NCBI RefSeq assembly: GCF_905373215.1
Contig: NZ_CAJPRT010000006.1
Coordinates: 1 to 64,000 of the forward strand
Length of the DNA stretch: 64,000 nucleotides
DNA from: an uncultured Campylobacter sp.
GTDB taxonomy: Bacteria; Campylobacterota; Campylobacteria; Campylobacterales; Campylobacteraceae
Reading direction: 5' to 3'
The translations under genes were made by a program, and so were the position numbers. The notes beneath the pieces were generated by a model. It had not been told where the DNA came from, made no database searches, and saw nothing but the letters and a program-made list of their open reading frames with translations. Below are positions 26,584-35,559 of this stretch, one piece after another. The first letter of the stretch is position 1; each line of letters opens with the position of its first letter.

Positions 26584-28404
26584 ATGTGGCAAAGAGATAA
26601 AAGCTCCTCGGTCGGTATGATTATCGTGATGTTTATATTCGTGCCGGCGGCGCTTTTCGTATTTTTGGCGATTTTATATTTTTGGGGCAGCACCGAGCGC
26701 AAATTACCGCGCCTGGACGTCAATGAAACCAACAGCGCGATCCGCGGCGCGATAATCGCAAAGGATAATTATGTCGCGGCAAATTCCGTCAAACTCTACA
26801 AAGTTAGTGTCGATGCGCGAAGCATTGATAAAAACAAGCTTGATCTTTTCGTGCGGCTATACTGCATCTACACGGGTGATAGCGAAAAGCGTGTCAAAAG
26901 CGCGATCGAGGGCTCTGGCGGCACGACCGTGCTGTCGTATAAGATCGACGCCAAAACCGCCGTGCATCTAAAAGAGCTTGCGTATAAGCTAAATTTAAAA
27001 AAGGTCTTCGTTAGCTTCATGGGCTCAAACGGCAGGCTAAATCCGCCTATCCGCATGAGCGTGAGCGAAAGCGGCGAGAAGCGCAGCTACAATGTCGGCG
27101 ATTCGCTCACTCCGTTAATCGGCTATATCAATAAAAAAGAGGTTGATGGTATCACCAAAGTTAGCGGAATTAAGGGGATCGAGAAGTACTATGAGTATTA
27201 TCTAGCGCCGGTTAGAGATGAGTTTATCGTGGGTCCGCGCGATATCGGCGGTAATATCATTCTAGAGCGCAGCAGCAAAAAAACGGGAAGGATCGACGGC
27301 TACAATGTCCGCCTAAGCGTGCCACTAACGCTGCAAAGAAAGATAGAGCGCCTAAGCGATGAGGGCGCTGATAATTACGATGCGCGAGAAATCGTGGTGG
27401 GCATTATGAACTCCAAAACGGGCAAAATTCTATCTCTTGCGACTAATGCCCGCTATGATCCCTCAAACATCACAAAAAACGATCTTAAGAATTTAAATTT
27501 TACCGCGAGCGAATACGCCTACGAAGTGGGCTCGATTATGAAGCCGATAATTTTTGCAATTGCCTACGACGCCAAAGCCGTCAAACCGGGCGAGATTATC
27601 AATACCTATAACGGCAGCTATAAGCTTGGTACTCGCACGATCCGCGACACGCACCCGGCTAAGCAGATGAGCGGCGAGGAGATCATCATCCACAGCTCAA
27701 ACATAGGAATGATTAAAATTTCAGAGCGGCTGGAGGGGCAGGCTATTTATGATGGGCTTATGAACTTTGGTATGTCGCAAAAAACAGGCATTGATCTGCC
27801 GTATGAGCAAAGTGGAAATATCCCAAGCATCAAAAGCCTGAATAATAAAATTTACAAAGCCACGATCAGCTACGGCTACGGCGCGCAGATGACCTTTCTT
27901 CAGATGCTCAATGCCTATACCGTCTTTAACAACGGCGGCGTCATGATTAGCCCGCGCCTAGTCGAAAATCTAGAAAATAACGGCAAAACTTACTTCGTCA
28001 ACGAAAGCGAAACCCGCCATGTCATCTCTAAAACTACCGCTGACGTAATAAAAGGAATTTTAATCAAAACGGTCGAGAGCGGCACGGGGCGCAAGGGTCG
28101 AGTAGCGGGGCTGCAAATCGGCGGCAAGACGGGCACTGCGCGCATCGCCAAGGGAGGCGGCTATTCGAGCGCCTATAACAGCTCGTTTTTTGGCTTTGCC
28201 AATGACGCAGATACCAGCTACACGATCGGCGTTTTGGTGCGCGAGCCTAAAAGGGGCAGCTACTACGCCGCTCAAAACGCGCTGCCGATCTTTAAGCGGG
28301 CGGTAGGAATTTTGATAGAAGAGGGCTATCTAAAGCCCGCAGCTGACGCAAACGCTACGCAAAAGGTTGAGATCAAGGATGAGGCAGTTGAAATTAAAGA
28401 TTAA
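26584..28404 (+). CDS. ftsI: Penicillin-binding protein, FtsI/PBP3-type D,D-transpeptidase
   Basis: This septal-type peptidoglycan transpeptidase has one N-terminal membrane anchor (about residues 12-33). A dimerisation domain comes next, then a transpeptidase domain with the three catalytic motifs: SIMK at 317-320, SSN at 371-373 and KTGTA at 515-519. The 606-residue length fits a class B enzyme. It follows aat by 63 bp. In C. jejuni the FtsI gene lies beside the fliE-flgC-flgB cluster, which is not seen here, so assignment to FtsI rather than another class B PBP rests on the overall pattern. The last ~25 residues are Lys/Glu/Ala-rich. Confidence 0.8.
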   Translation: MWQRDKSSSVGMIIVMFIFVPAALFVFLAILYFWGSTERKLPRLDVNETNSAIRGAIIAKDNYVAANSVKLYKVSVDARSIDKNKLDLFVRLYCIYTGDSEKRVKSAIEGSGGTTVLSYKIDAKTAVHLKELAYKLNLKKVFVSFMGSNGRLNPPIRMSVSESGEKRSYNVGDSLTPLIGYINKKEVDGITKVSGIKGIEKYYEYYLAPVRDEFIVGPRDIGGNIILERSSKKTGRIDGYNVRLSVPLTLQRKIERLSDEGADNYDAREIVVGIMNSKTGKILSLATNARYDPSNITKNDLKNLNFTASEYAYEVGSIMKPIIFAIAYDAKAVKPGEIINTYNGSYKLGTRTIRDTHPAKQMSGEEIIIHSSNIGMIKISERLEGQAIYDGLMNFGMSQKTGIDLPYEQSGNIPSIKSLNNKIYKATISYGYGAQMTFLQMLNAYTVFNNGGVMISPRLVENLENNGKTYFVNESETRHVISKTTADVIKGILIKTVESGTGRKGRVAGLQIGGKTGTARIAKGGGYSSAYNSSFFGFANDADTSYTIGVLVREPKRGSYYAAQNALPIFKRAVGILIEEGYLKPAADANATQKVEIKDEAVEIKD

Positions 28405-28866
28405 ATTTGCTAAATTTCGTGAGGTTTTTTAAAATTTTGCGGCTTGCGACGACGAAAATTCGCGGAATTTAGCGCGGCTTTTTGAAATTTTACGGCGTTT
28501 AAATTTTATAGCGCAGAATTTTGGCGGGATAGAATTTCGTGGCGTAAATTTTAACGGCACGGCGATGGAATTCTATCGCGGCACAAAATTCGGCACGGCG
28601 ATAAAATTTTATCGTGACACGGAATTTTGCATGGCGCGGCTCGCTGAGCTAAGGCATTGGAATTTTATCGTGGCTTGGGATTTTGCCGTAGCGCAAAATT
28701 CCGCGTCAAGGCAAAATTTTAAATTTGCCGCCGCGCAAGTAACGCAAGCAAAATGGCGAGCGAGCTTGCAGCGTTAAGTTTTAAGACGCGCAATGCGAGC
28801 ATGAAATTTAGCGGGTTTGGCTGCGGAATTTAACGACGAAATTTAACGCAAAGAAAAGAGGAAAAT
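28405..28866. repeat. AAATTT array with ~18-bp period (intergenic)
   Basis: The gap after ftsI contains AAATTT-like palindromes at centres near 28570, 28588, 28606, 28624, 28662, 28680, 28698 and 28716: an 18-bp step with one position skipped. Looser spacing of 14-20 bp occurs from 28458 to 28548. Because 18 is a multiple of three, the array creates a spurious 70-codon open frame (28565-28777). No gene is visible. Confidence 0.65.
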
Positions 28867-30123
28867 ATGAAAGCAAATGAGGGAAAAATGAAAATAGCGA
28901 TAATCGGGCTTGGCTACGTTGGGCTTCCTTTGGCGGCGGCGTTTGCGGCGAAACACGAGGTCGTGGGCTTTGACGTTTCGCAAGAGCGCATAGACGAGCT
29001 GCGCGGCGGGCACGACCGCACGCTGGAGCTTAGCGACGAGGAGCTTGCCGCGGCGATTCAAAACGGGCTTAAATTTAGTGCAAAGTTAGATGATATGAGG
29101 CAGAGCAATTTTTATATCGTGTGCGTGCCAACGCCCGTAGATAGGCTAAATCGCCCCGATCTTACGCCGCTAATCAAGGCCAGCGAAAGCGTCGGAGCCG
29201 TGCTTAAAAAGGGCGACATCGTCGTGTATGAAAGCACCGTCTATCCGGGCGCTACGGAGGAGGACTGCGTACCGGTTTTAGAGCGAGTCAGCGGGCTTAA
29301 ATTTAACCGCGATTTTTTCTGCGGATATTCGCCCGAGCGGATCAATCCGGGCGATAAAATTCACACCGTCACTAAGATCAAAAAGATCGTCTCGGCAAGT
29401 ACTGAGGAGGCTTTGGACGTCGTAGATAGCGTCTATCTTAGCATTCTGCAAAACGGCACCTTTCGCGCTAGCAGTATAAAGGTCGCAGAGGCCGCGAAGG
29501 TGATCGAAAACACCCAGCGCGACATCAATATCGGCTTTATCAACGAGCTTGCGATTCTGTTCGGTAAGCTCGGTATCAACACCAACGATGTTATCGACGC
29601 GGCGGCTACGAAGTGGAATTTCTTAAGCTTCCGTCCAGGGCTCGTGGGCGGACACTGCATCGGCATCGATCCGTATTATCTGGCGCAGAAGGCGACCGAG
29701 GTGGGCTATCACCCAGAAATCATCCTATCAAGCCGCCGCATTAACGATAATATGGGAAGCTACGTCGCTACGGAGGTCGTTAAGATGATGATAAAATACG
29801 ACGAAAAGGTTAAGGGCGCAAAGGTCTTGATCTTGGGACTTACGTTTAAAGAAAACTGCCCCGACACCCGCAATACGCGCGTCGTGGATATGATAAACGA
29901 GCTTAAAAATTTCGGCTGCGAAGTAAGCGTCTATGATCCTTGGGCGAGCGCCGCCGACGCCAAGAGATACTACGACATTGATCTGCTGCAAAAGCCCGAT
30001 TTGGGCAAATTTGACTGCGTCGTAATCGCCGTGGCGCATAAGCAGTTTTTCGAGCTTGATTACGCGGGCTCGCTGGTTTACGACGTAAAAAACGTCTATA
30101 AAGACGCGCAAGGGAAGCTCTGA
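28867..30123 (+). CDS. Nucleotide-sugar dehydrogenase (UDP-Glc/UDP-GalNAc/GDP-Man dehydrogenase family)
   Basis: The enzyme oxidises C6 of a nucleotide sugar twice with NAD+ to give a uronic acid for surface polysaccharide. The 418-residue product has the NAD fold GLGYVGLPLAAAF and the middle-domain motif with catalytic cysteine C264 (GGHCIGIDPYYLA). The UDP-binding C-terminal domain carries LGLTFKENCPDTRNTRV. The sequence looks closer to the WbpO/TviB (UDP-HexNAc) type than to UDP-glucose dehydrogenase. No other glycan genes lie nearby, so the substrate is open. Two starts are possible, 28867 and 28888, each with a purine-rich RBS; the second begins directly at the NAD fold. Confidence 0.88.
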   Translation: MKANEGKMKIAIIGLGYVGLPLAAAFAAKHEVVGFDVSQERIDELRGGHDRTLELSDEELAAAIQNGLKFSAKLDDMRQSNFYIVCVPTPVDRLNRPDLTPLIKASESVGAVLKKGDIVVYESTVYPGATEEDCVPVLERVSGLKFNRDFFCGYSPERINPGDKIHTVTKIKKIVSASTEEALDVVDSVYLSILQNGTFRASSIKVAEAAKVIENTQRDINIGFINELAILFGKLGINTNDVIDAAATKWNFLSFRPGLVGGHCIGIDPYYLAQKATEVGYHPEIILSSRRINDNMGSYVATEVVKMMIKYDEKVKGAKVLILGLTFKENCPDTRNTRVVDMINELKNFGCEVSVYDPWASAADAKRYYDIDLLQKPDLGKFDCVVIAVAHKQFFELDYAGSLVYDVKNVYKDAQGKL

Positions 30124-30135
30124 AATTTAGCCGAG

Positions 30136-30359
30136 GTTTAAATTTAGACTTTATCAGTGCGGTTTATTTTCTATGTTTTGAAGCTCAAACACAATGTAAG
30201 CCGCAAAAATAGATAAAATTTTTTGGTATAAGTGAAAGTTAATCCTCATCGTTATATAATCGCGGCACTTCCTGGGGAATAAAACGAGTTGTCGCTTTAG
30301 GTTTTGCTTAAAAGCTAAAGCTCTTTACAGGCTAGTGTTTTAAGGCTAAAGGATCAAAT
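30136..30359 (+). promoter_or_regulatory. Ankyrin leader, copy A
   Basis: This ~220-bp region upstream of the first ankyrin gene recurs almost unchanged before the second gene (31796-32015). The last ~140 bp differ at only a few positions. It holds a TATAAT box (30255-30260), a hairpin GCTTTAG/CTAAAGC (30294-30300 with 30315-30321) and the RBS AAAGGA. A 5' leader of about 90 nt would result. Confidence 0.6.
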
Positions 30360-31772
30360 TTGAAAATGAAAAAATTCTTTGCGCTCCTACTTGGCGTCCT
30401 TTTAGCCTCTTTTATTAGTTTTTATTACGATAGATCATCTAAACCAAGTCATTTCGTCGTTACCCCCGATACCAAAATAGATCCCAACTCCGAGCTTGCC
30501 AAATATGTAACGCAAGAGGAAATAGACGATTTTGCTTTCCGCTATTGGGATATAGACGAATACGATGAGGCGAACGCTACTTTAAACGACTTGAGAAATC
30601 TTTTGCGTCTTAAGAATACCGATAAAATTTTAGATTATATGAAACAAAATAATCTTAGCGCTAATCTTAGGATGAAGGCCAATACAACGCCTCTGATGTA
30701 TGCATGCTTTTACGATGATATAGGTACTGCAAAAGAGCTCGTAAAAGAAGGAGCGGATATTAATGCTACAGATAAATTTAAGCTTACTCCGATAGCTTAT
30801 GCTATTGAAAATAACTCTACTAAAGCAGTAAAATTTCTGTTGAGTAAGAAAGTAAAATTTGATAGTAAAGCACTAATACAAAGATATTTGCAATCGCCTC
30901 AGCATGATATGATAAAACATATAACAATAAACGGAGATAATATATCTGTAGAATATGAATCAAAGTATGGAGCAAGAGAGAAAGGGTCAAAAGATGGCGT
31001 ACATCCTTTTATATATGTTACTTTTTATGGTCTTACGGAAATTTTACAAATGCTTCTTGATGAAGGATACAGAGACTACGATTATGAATTTTCTCATGGT
31101 CTAACATATATGCCCGATTATAAACCCACATTGGAAATTCTTTTAAAATACAATGCCCCGAAGCAGCCCTCCAATGAGGAGCTTAAAGAGGCATATAATA
31201 AGTGCTATCAGGCACATAAAGAGGTAATAGAAGACAAATTTAAATATATTGATGCGATGAATGAGGGTATAGATAGGGTTAAAGAAGAGAAAATTATAGA
31301 TAAATATATAAAAGACTTCCGCGATAGCCGAGCCGCTATGAAACAAAAACTGATTCAAGAAGGTATCATCGTAAGAAAACCGATTCCGCTTGATCCTGAT
31401 GAGATGAAAGAATATGATACGCAGCTTGCGATATATGAAAAATATTGCCCTATTAAGAATTTTAAATTTGAAGAGCTTAAGAGCTATAATGATCTTTGGG
31501 CATTTGAAAAAAGAGAACTGGATAAAAATGAAACGTTTATGGATTTTAAGAGCTATATAGAATGGTCAAACAAGATAAAGATAAATAAAGAGATACGAGA
31601 TTTTAAATTTCGTCATCTCGACAGCGTATTTCTAGCCGATAAAAACATGACCCAAAAAGAATACCTTCTTTTTAAATTGAAAAACGTACCTACGGAAACG
31701 CAGGCCGAAGATATAAAATATATATTAAAAAGATATGAACCGGCGAGCAAAAACGGTGGCTTGGTAAGATAA
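30360..31772 (+). CDS. Membrane-anchored ankyrin-repeat protein A
   Basis: The 470-residue protein has one N-terminal hydrophobic segment (about residues 5-20), which should place the rest in the periplasm. Two or more ankyrin repeats follow at about residues 95-165 (TTPLMYACFYDDIGTAKELV, then LTPIAYAIENNSTKAVKFLL). The C-terminal half is Lys/Glu/Asp/Tyr-rich and helical with no motif I know. The start is TTG at 30360 (RBS AAAGGA) or ATG at 30366; the paralogue can only use TTG. Its coding DNA is more AT-rich than its neighbours, suggesting transfer. Paired ankyrin proteins of this kind sometimes act as immunity or partner proteins, but nothing here proves that. Confidence 0.8.
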   Translation: MKMKKFFALLLGVLLASFISFYYDRSSKPSHFVVTPDTKIDPNSELAKYVTQEEIDDFAFRYWDIDEYDEANATLNDLRNLLRLKNTDKILDYMKQNNLSANLRMKANTTPLMYACFYDDIGTAKELVKEGADINATDKFKLTPIAYAIENNSTKAVKFLLSKKVKFDSKALIQRYLQSPQHDMIKHITINGDNISVEYESKYGAREKGSKDGVHPFIYVTFYGLTEILQMLLDEGYRDYDYEFSHGLTYMPDYKPTLEILLKYNAPKQPSNEELKEAYNKCYQAHKEVIEDKFKYIDAMNEGIDRVKEEKIIDKYIKDFRDSRAAMKQKLIQEGIIVRKPIPLDPDEMKEYDTQLAIYEKYCPIKNFKFEELKSYNDLWAFEKRELDKNETFMDFKSYIEWSNKIKINKEIRDFKFRHLDSVFLADKNMTQKEYLLFKLKNVPTETQAEDIKYILKRYEPASKNGGLVR

Positions 31773-31795
31773 AGCTTATAAACCAAAGGCAGGGG

Positions 31796-32015
31796 GTTAA
31801 ATTTAGATTTTATCAATGTAGTTTGCTTTTTAAGTTTTAAGCTCAAACACGATGTTAAGCTACAGAAATATATAAAATTTTGGTATAAGTGAAAGTTAAT
31901 CCTCATCGTTATATAATCGCGGCACTTTCGGGGAATAAAACGAGTTGTCGCTTTAGGTTTTGCTTAAAAGCTAAAGCTCTTTACAAGCTAGTGTTTTAAG
32001 GCTAAAGGATCAAAT
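31796..32015 (+). promoter_or_regulatory. Ankyrin leader, copy B
   Basis: This is the second copy of the leader. The TATAAT box is at 31912-31917, the same GCTTTAG/CTAAAGC hairpin follows, and the RBS AAAGGA precedes a TTG start at 32016. It matches copy A best from the -10 region to the start codon. Confidence 0.6.
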
Positions 32016-33329
32016 TTGAAGACCTTGCTTAAAATCATAAAAAACATTTTAAAAAGCATTCCTTATATAGTTATTGTTCTCATCGCCATTGTTTTAGCGT
32101 TAAAATTTGGAATCGGCTTAAGATTTACATCAACCTCCTCTCACTATACCGTTACTGCAAATACCAAAGTAGATCCTAACTCCGAGCTAGCTAAATACGT
32201 AACGCAAAAGGAGATAAACGCAGTTGGCTATAGATATTGGGATATAGACGAAGAGGAGGTTAGAGATAACCCCACGATGGAACTTTTGCGCAGGAGCTTA
32301 AAATCAAAAGATACGGATAAAATTTTAAAATTTATGCAGGATAATAATATAAGCGTAGATACCCCTCTTCATTTCGGCGTTACCCCTTTGATGTATGCTA
32401 GCTTTTACGATGATGAAAAAACCGCAAAAAAGCTGATAGAGATGGGAGCCGATCCTCATAAGAAAGATAATTACGAGCTATCCCCTATGGCATACGCTAT
32501 GGAAAATAACGCCACTAAGTCGGTCAAGCTTTTGCTAGATAGCGGAGTTAAGTTTGACGAAGTAGAGATCGTGCAGGAAACCTACGGCATTATGGATGTC
32601 GAAAACTGGATAGATTCTGTAAGCTTTGACGAAAACGCTACGCCGATCATACATTACCGTACCAAAGAGGTTCTTTTTAGCGGCGGAGGCGAGCCATATT
32701 ATTTTATCACCCACCTAGTTAGAAACAATATGTACGATATAATGAAAATGGTGCTAGAGAGCGGTTATAGACCGTATACCTACTCCACTTTCAATATGGG
32801 AGAGGTCTCCGTTTCAAATAAACTAGAGGAGATATCCGGCTATAAAAATATAAAAAATACTAACAAGGAGTATGGGGTAGAGGAGTTTAGGCTTTATATG
32901 TCGGTATATGGCGATCTACTGGACGTGCCCGAGCCCGGAGCTATGATAGATCTACTTTTGCAATATGATATAGGCGGAATCCCAAGCGATGAATTTTTAA
33001 AAAGAATGTATGATGATAGGTGTTATAAGGAATATAGGTATGATGTAGAAAGCGAATATTATAAGAAAGCAACCAAAGCTAGGTTCCAGCTTGCTTTTTT
33101 GCAAAAACATTGTTCCGACAAGAACGCTACCTTTAAAAATATTAAAGAGTATATACTATTTGCGGTAGAGCGGAAAAAAGTTCGCGTGATAGAATTTACG
33201 GCAGATGAAAGAAATATCAAAAACCCCAACTTTCATATATCTAAAGAGGAAGTCGAGAGACTAACTAACGACTATAAAGAATATAAAAGAAATTTATTTA
33301 GTAAAGAAGCGGAAGATCAAAAGCGGTAA
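32016..33329 (+). CDS. Membrane-anchored ankyrin-repeat protein B (paralogue of A)
   Basis: The 437-residue protein has an N-terminal membrane segment (SIPYIVIVLIAIVLALKFGI) and then a stretch about half identical to protein A over ~130 residues. Shared strings include DPNSELAKYVTQ, YRYWDIDE, and PLMYA-FYDD with YAMENNATKSVKLLL in its ankyrin repeats. The C-terminal parts of the two proteins diverge almost completely. It starts with TTG, because no ATG lies near the RBS. Together with the duplicated leader this is a tandem gene duplication in which leader and N-terminus stayed similar while the C-terminus changed, a pattern seen in proteins that follow a changing partner. Function unknown. 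Confidence 0.8.
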   Translation: MKTLLKIIKNILKSIPYIVIVLIAIVLALKFGIGLRFTSTSSHYTVTANTKVDPNSELAKYVTQKEINAVGYRYWDIDEEEVRDNPTMELLRRSLKSKDTDKILKFMQDNNISVDTPLHFGVTPLMYASFYDDEKTAKKLIEMGADPHKKDNYELSPMAYAMENNATKSVKLLLDSGVKFDEVEIVQETYGIMDVENWIDSVSFDENATPIIHYRTKEVLFSGGGEPYYFITHLVRNNMYDIMKMVLESGYRPYTYSTFNMGEVSVSNKLEEISGYKNIKNTNKEYGVEEFRLYMSVYGDLLDVPEPGAMIDLLLQYDIGGIPSDEFLKRMYDDRCYKEYRYDVESEYYKKATKARFQLAFLQKHCSDKNATFKNIKEYILFAVERKKVRVIEFTADERNIKNPNFHISKEEVERLTNDYKEYKRNLFSKEAEDQKR

Positions 33330-33486
33330 GCGGCTACGCAACCCGCTGCGAAATAATTAAATTTAAAGCTCTATCTAATTGCTTAAAAATGAAATTTAGC
33401 CGATTTTATCGGCATTGTATTAGGCTTTCAAACTCCGCAAAAAGTTTAAAAGGCTCGAATAGAAAAGTTAAATTTAATTCCTAAAT

Positions 33487-34569
33487 TTACAGCGCTTGCG
33501 CGAGTATAAATTTCGCGAAATCCTCGCGGGAGTTCGGGCATTTGCACACTTCGTAGTATTCATAACCCAGCTCGCGTGCCCTAGCTCGATAAAAAATATC
33601 CAGCTCAAAATCGGTCTCGGAGTTATCCACGCAAAACGCGATCGGAAATATGAGCGCTTTTTTGCTCCGCAGATCCCGCAAGACGTCCGCGATATTGGGC
33701 TCTAGCCACTTCACGGGGCCAAGGCGCGATTGATACGCCAAAATAATCTCTTTAAATTTAATCCCGCGCGCAGTCAGCAGATCTTTTAAAATTTTTACGT
33801 GCGCTTCTACCTGCGCCTCGTAGGGATCGCCCGCGGCGATCATTTTTACCGGCAGTGAATGGGCGGAAAATATGAGTGAAATTTGCGAAATTTCATCTGC
33901 GCTAAATTTTGCGGCGCACCCCGTAATTAAATTTAGTAAAATTTCGTTGTAAGCGGCGCTGTCGTAGAAGATGCCCGCTATTTTATAATTTTTTATACCG
34001 AGCCGTTTAAGTGCCGCCTCGGCAGAGCACAGGCTCGATTGCACCGTAGTTTTCGAGAAGTGCGGATACAAAGGCATCAAAATTATCTCATCAAAATCCG
34101 CGTATTTTTTAAACACATCCTCCGCAAAGGGCGGCGTGTAATTCATCGCATAATCGCAAATTAGCTCGTCTATCGGTTTTTTATCCTGCAGCGCCTCGCC
34201 CTGCGTCGGAACGTCTTGCGACGGCTTGCTCTGCAATGAAATGTCTTGCGACGGCTCATTTGCGACGCCCGCATCAGCCGCGCCTTCAAATTTTAACCCC
34301 GCGCTTAATTCGGCTTGCGCTAGTTCATTTACCCGCTCGCAAAGAGCGGCGGTGATGGAGCATATCGGCGAGCGTCCGCCTAGTTTTTCGTAGTTGCTAC
34401 GCGCCGCCGCCGCTCTACTTTTTACGATGAGCGCAGCCAAAACGCTACGCCAAAAACCACTTTTAATGCTCAAAATAAAGGGGTCGTTAAACATATTTGT
34501 TAAAAAAACTTCAACCTCGCTCAGATTGTTCGGACCGCCCATATTGAGCAAAATTAGGGCTTTTTTCAT
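33487..34569 (-). CDS. hemH: Ferrochelatase with a low-complexity insertion
   Basis: The enzyme inserts ferrous iron into protoporphyrin IX, the last step of haem synthesis. The 360-residue protein opens ALILLNMGGPNN, has the catalytic histidine in IFSAHSLPVKM and the acidic metal-site helix in DNSETDFELD. Residues ~89-131 are a Ser/Gln/Pro/Asp-rich insertion that makes it longer than usual (about 300-320). Part of it is a 30-bp tandem duplication (34213 and 34243). The start overlaps the end of the upstream oxidoreductase gene by 4 bases, as in a two-gene operon; C. jejuni has the same pair (Cj0503c-Cj0504c). Confidence 0.93.
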   Translation of the reverse strand: MKKALILLNMGGPNNLSEVEVFLTNMFNDPFILSIKSGFWRSVLAALIVKSRAAAARSNYEKLGGRSPICSITAALCERVNELAQAELSAGLKFEGAADAGVANEPSQDISLQSKPSQDVPTQGEALQDKKPIDELICDYAMNYTPPFAEDVFKKYADFDEIILMPLYPHFSKTTVQSSLCSAEAALKRLGIKNYKIAGIFYDSAAYNEILLNLITGCAAKFSADEISQISLIFSAHSLPVKMIAAGDPYEAQVEAHVKILKDLLTARGIKFKEIILAYQSRLGPVKWLEPNIADVLRDLRSKKALIFPIAFCVDNSETDFELDIFYRARARELGYEYYEVCKCPNSREDFAKFILAQAL

Positions 34570-35444
34570 GAGATAATTTCTCTGATTTTTATCGCATCCT
34601 CGACGCTTGCAAGACCTGCGTTAGTACTGCTGTCGCACATCGCGCAAAATGCTTCGTGTTCGCGGCGCAGCGAAAAGTCATCGCGATCGACGCGCAGATT
34701 AACGCGCCCGTCAGGCGTAATTTTAAAAAGAGTTATTGAGATTAGATCGCCGAAATACACACCGCTGTCGGTGCAAATCTCGATACCGTGGCGCCTGATC
34801 GGATAGAGATTGGACTGCATTAGCGTGCAATAGCAGCCGCTTTTTGTGTGAAGCGTCGCGCATGCGGCTAGAGTGCGCTCTTTAGAGATATTTTTGCTAA
34901 GTTCTATGCAGGCGATCTCGCTGTGAGAAAGCAGCCGCACAAGATCAATATCTCTAAAAAGGGCATTGGCTACGATATCTGCTCTATCATCGTTTGCAAA
35001 ACCGCTTACAAAGCTCATCGAAAAAATTTTATCCCCCTTGGCTAGCTCGCGTAGCAAGGATACGATGACAGGATTGTAGCGGTCGGAGTAGCCTACGGCT
35101 AGGCGCGTACCGTTAGTGGTGACTGCGTAGTTTATCTCTCTAGCTTCGGCTAGGCTTTGTGCGAGCGGGGATTCTACAAAGATATTTTTGGTAAACGGCA
35201 GGCATTTTAAAATCAGCTCTTTATGCGATGGCGGGGGAGCCGTGATGACTACGGCATCGGGCTTAGCGACGTTAAAAAGATCGGTTAGATTATCAAAGAT
35301 CGGATATCGCGGGCCGAAATTTTCACTGTTGCCCTTATGATAAAGCGCTACAAGTTCGAAATAATCGCTCCTTCTTAGCTCGCTGAAGTGCTTTTGACCA
35401 AGCTCGCCCATGCCTATGATCGCTATCTTTTTTTTCATCGCCAT
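34566..35444 (-). CDS. Gfo/Idh/MocA-family oxidoreductase
   Basis: This NAD(P)-dependent dehydrogenase-like protein has 292 residues. It starts with the Rossmann motif IAIIGMGELGQKHF. The family's KPDAVVITAPPPSHKELILKC strand comes next, then an EKP-like segment that reads VESPLAQSLAEA here. The usual catalytic lysine position of EKP appears as E-S-P, so its activity may differ from sugar dehydrogenases. It is the first gene of an operon with hemH and is divergent from alaS. The substrate is unknown. A TATAAT on the minus strand (35474-35469) is a good -10. Confidence 0.83.
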   Translation of the reverse strand: MAMKKKIAIIGMGELGQKHFSELRRSDYFELVALYHKGNSENFGPRYPIFDNLTDLFNVAKPDAVVITAPPPSHKELILKCLPFTKNIFVESPLAQSLAEAREINYAVTTNGTRLAVGYSDRYNPVIVSLLRELAKGDKIFSMSFVSGFANDDRADIVANALFRDIDLVRLLSHSEIACIELSKNISKERTLAACATLHTKSGCYCTLMQSNLYPIRRHGIEICTDSGVYFGDLISITLFKITPDGRVNLRVDRDDFSLRREHEAFCAMCDSSTNAGLASVEDAIKIREIIS

Positions 35445-35468
35445 GCCCTAAATTTAATCTTTTGCGCC

Positions 35469-35474
35469 ATTATA
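35469..35474 (-). promoter_or_regulatory. Candidate -10 of the oxidoreductase-hemH operon
   Basis: TATAAT on the minus strand lies 25 bp upstream of the start codon. On the plus strand, another TATAAT at 35494-35499 may serve the divergent alaS. Confidence 0.5.
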
Positions 35475-35559
35475 ACTAAGAATGGTTAAAATTTATAATT
35501 TTTAAAATCTAATTTAGCTAAAATGCGCCTTTAAAATTTAACTTGAAATAGGACAAATC

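Noticed and set aside
28565..28777. 70-codon open frame between ftsI and the sugar dehydrogenase
   Set aside because: It is generated by the 18-bp AAATTT array; repetitive residues, no RBS, no family likeness.
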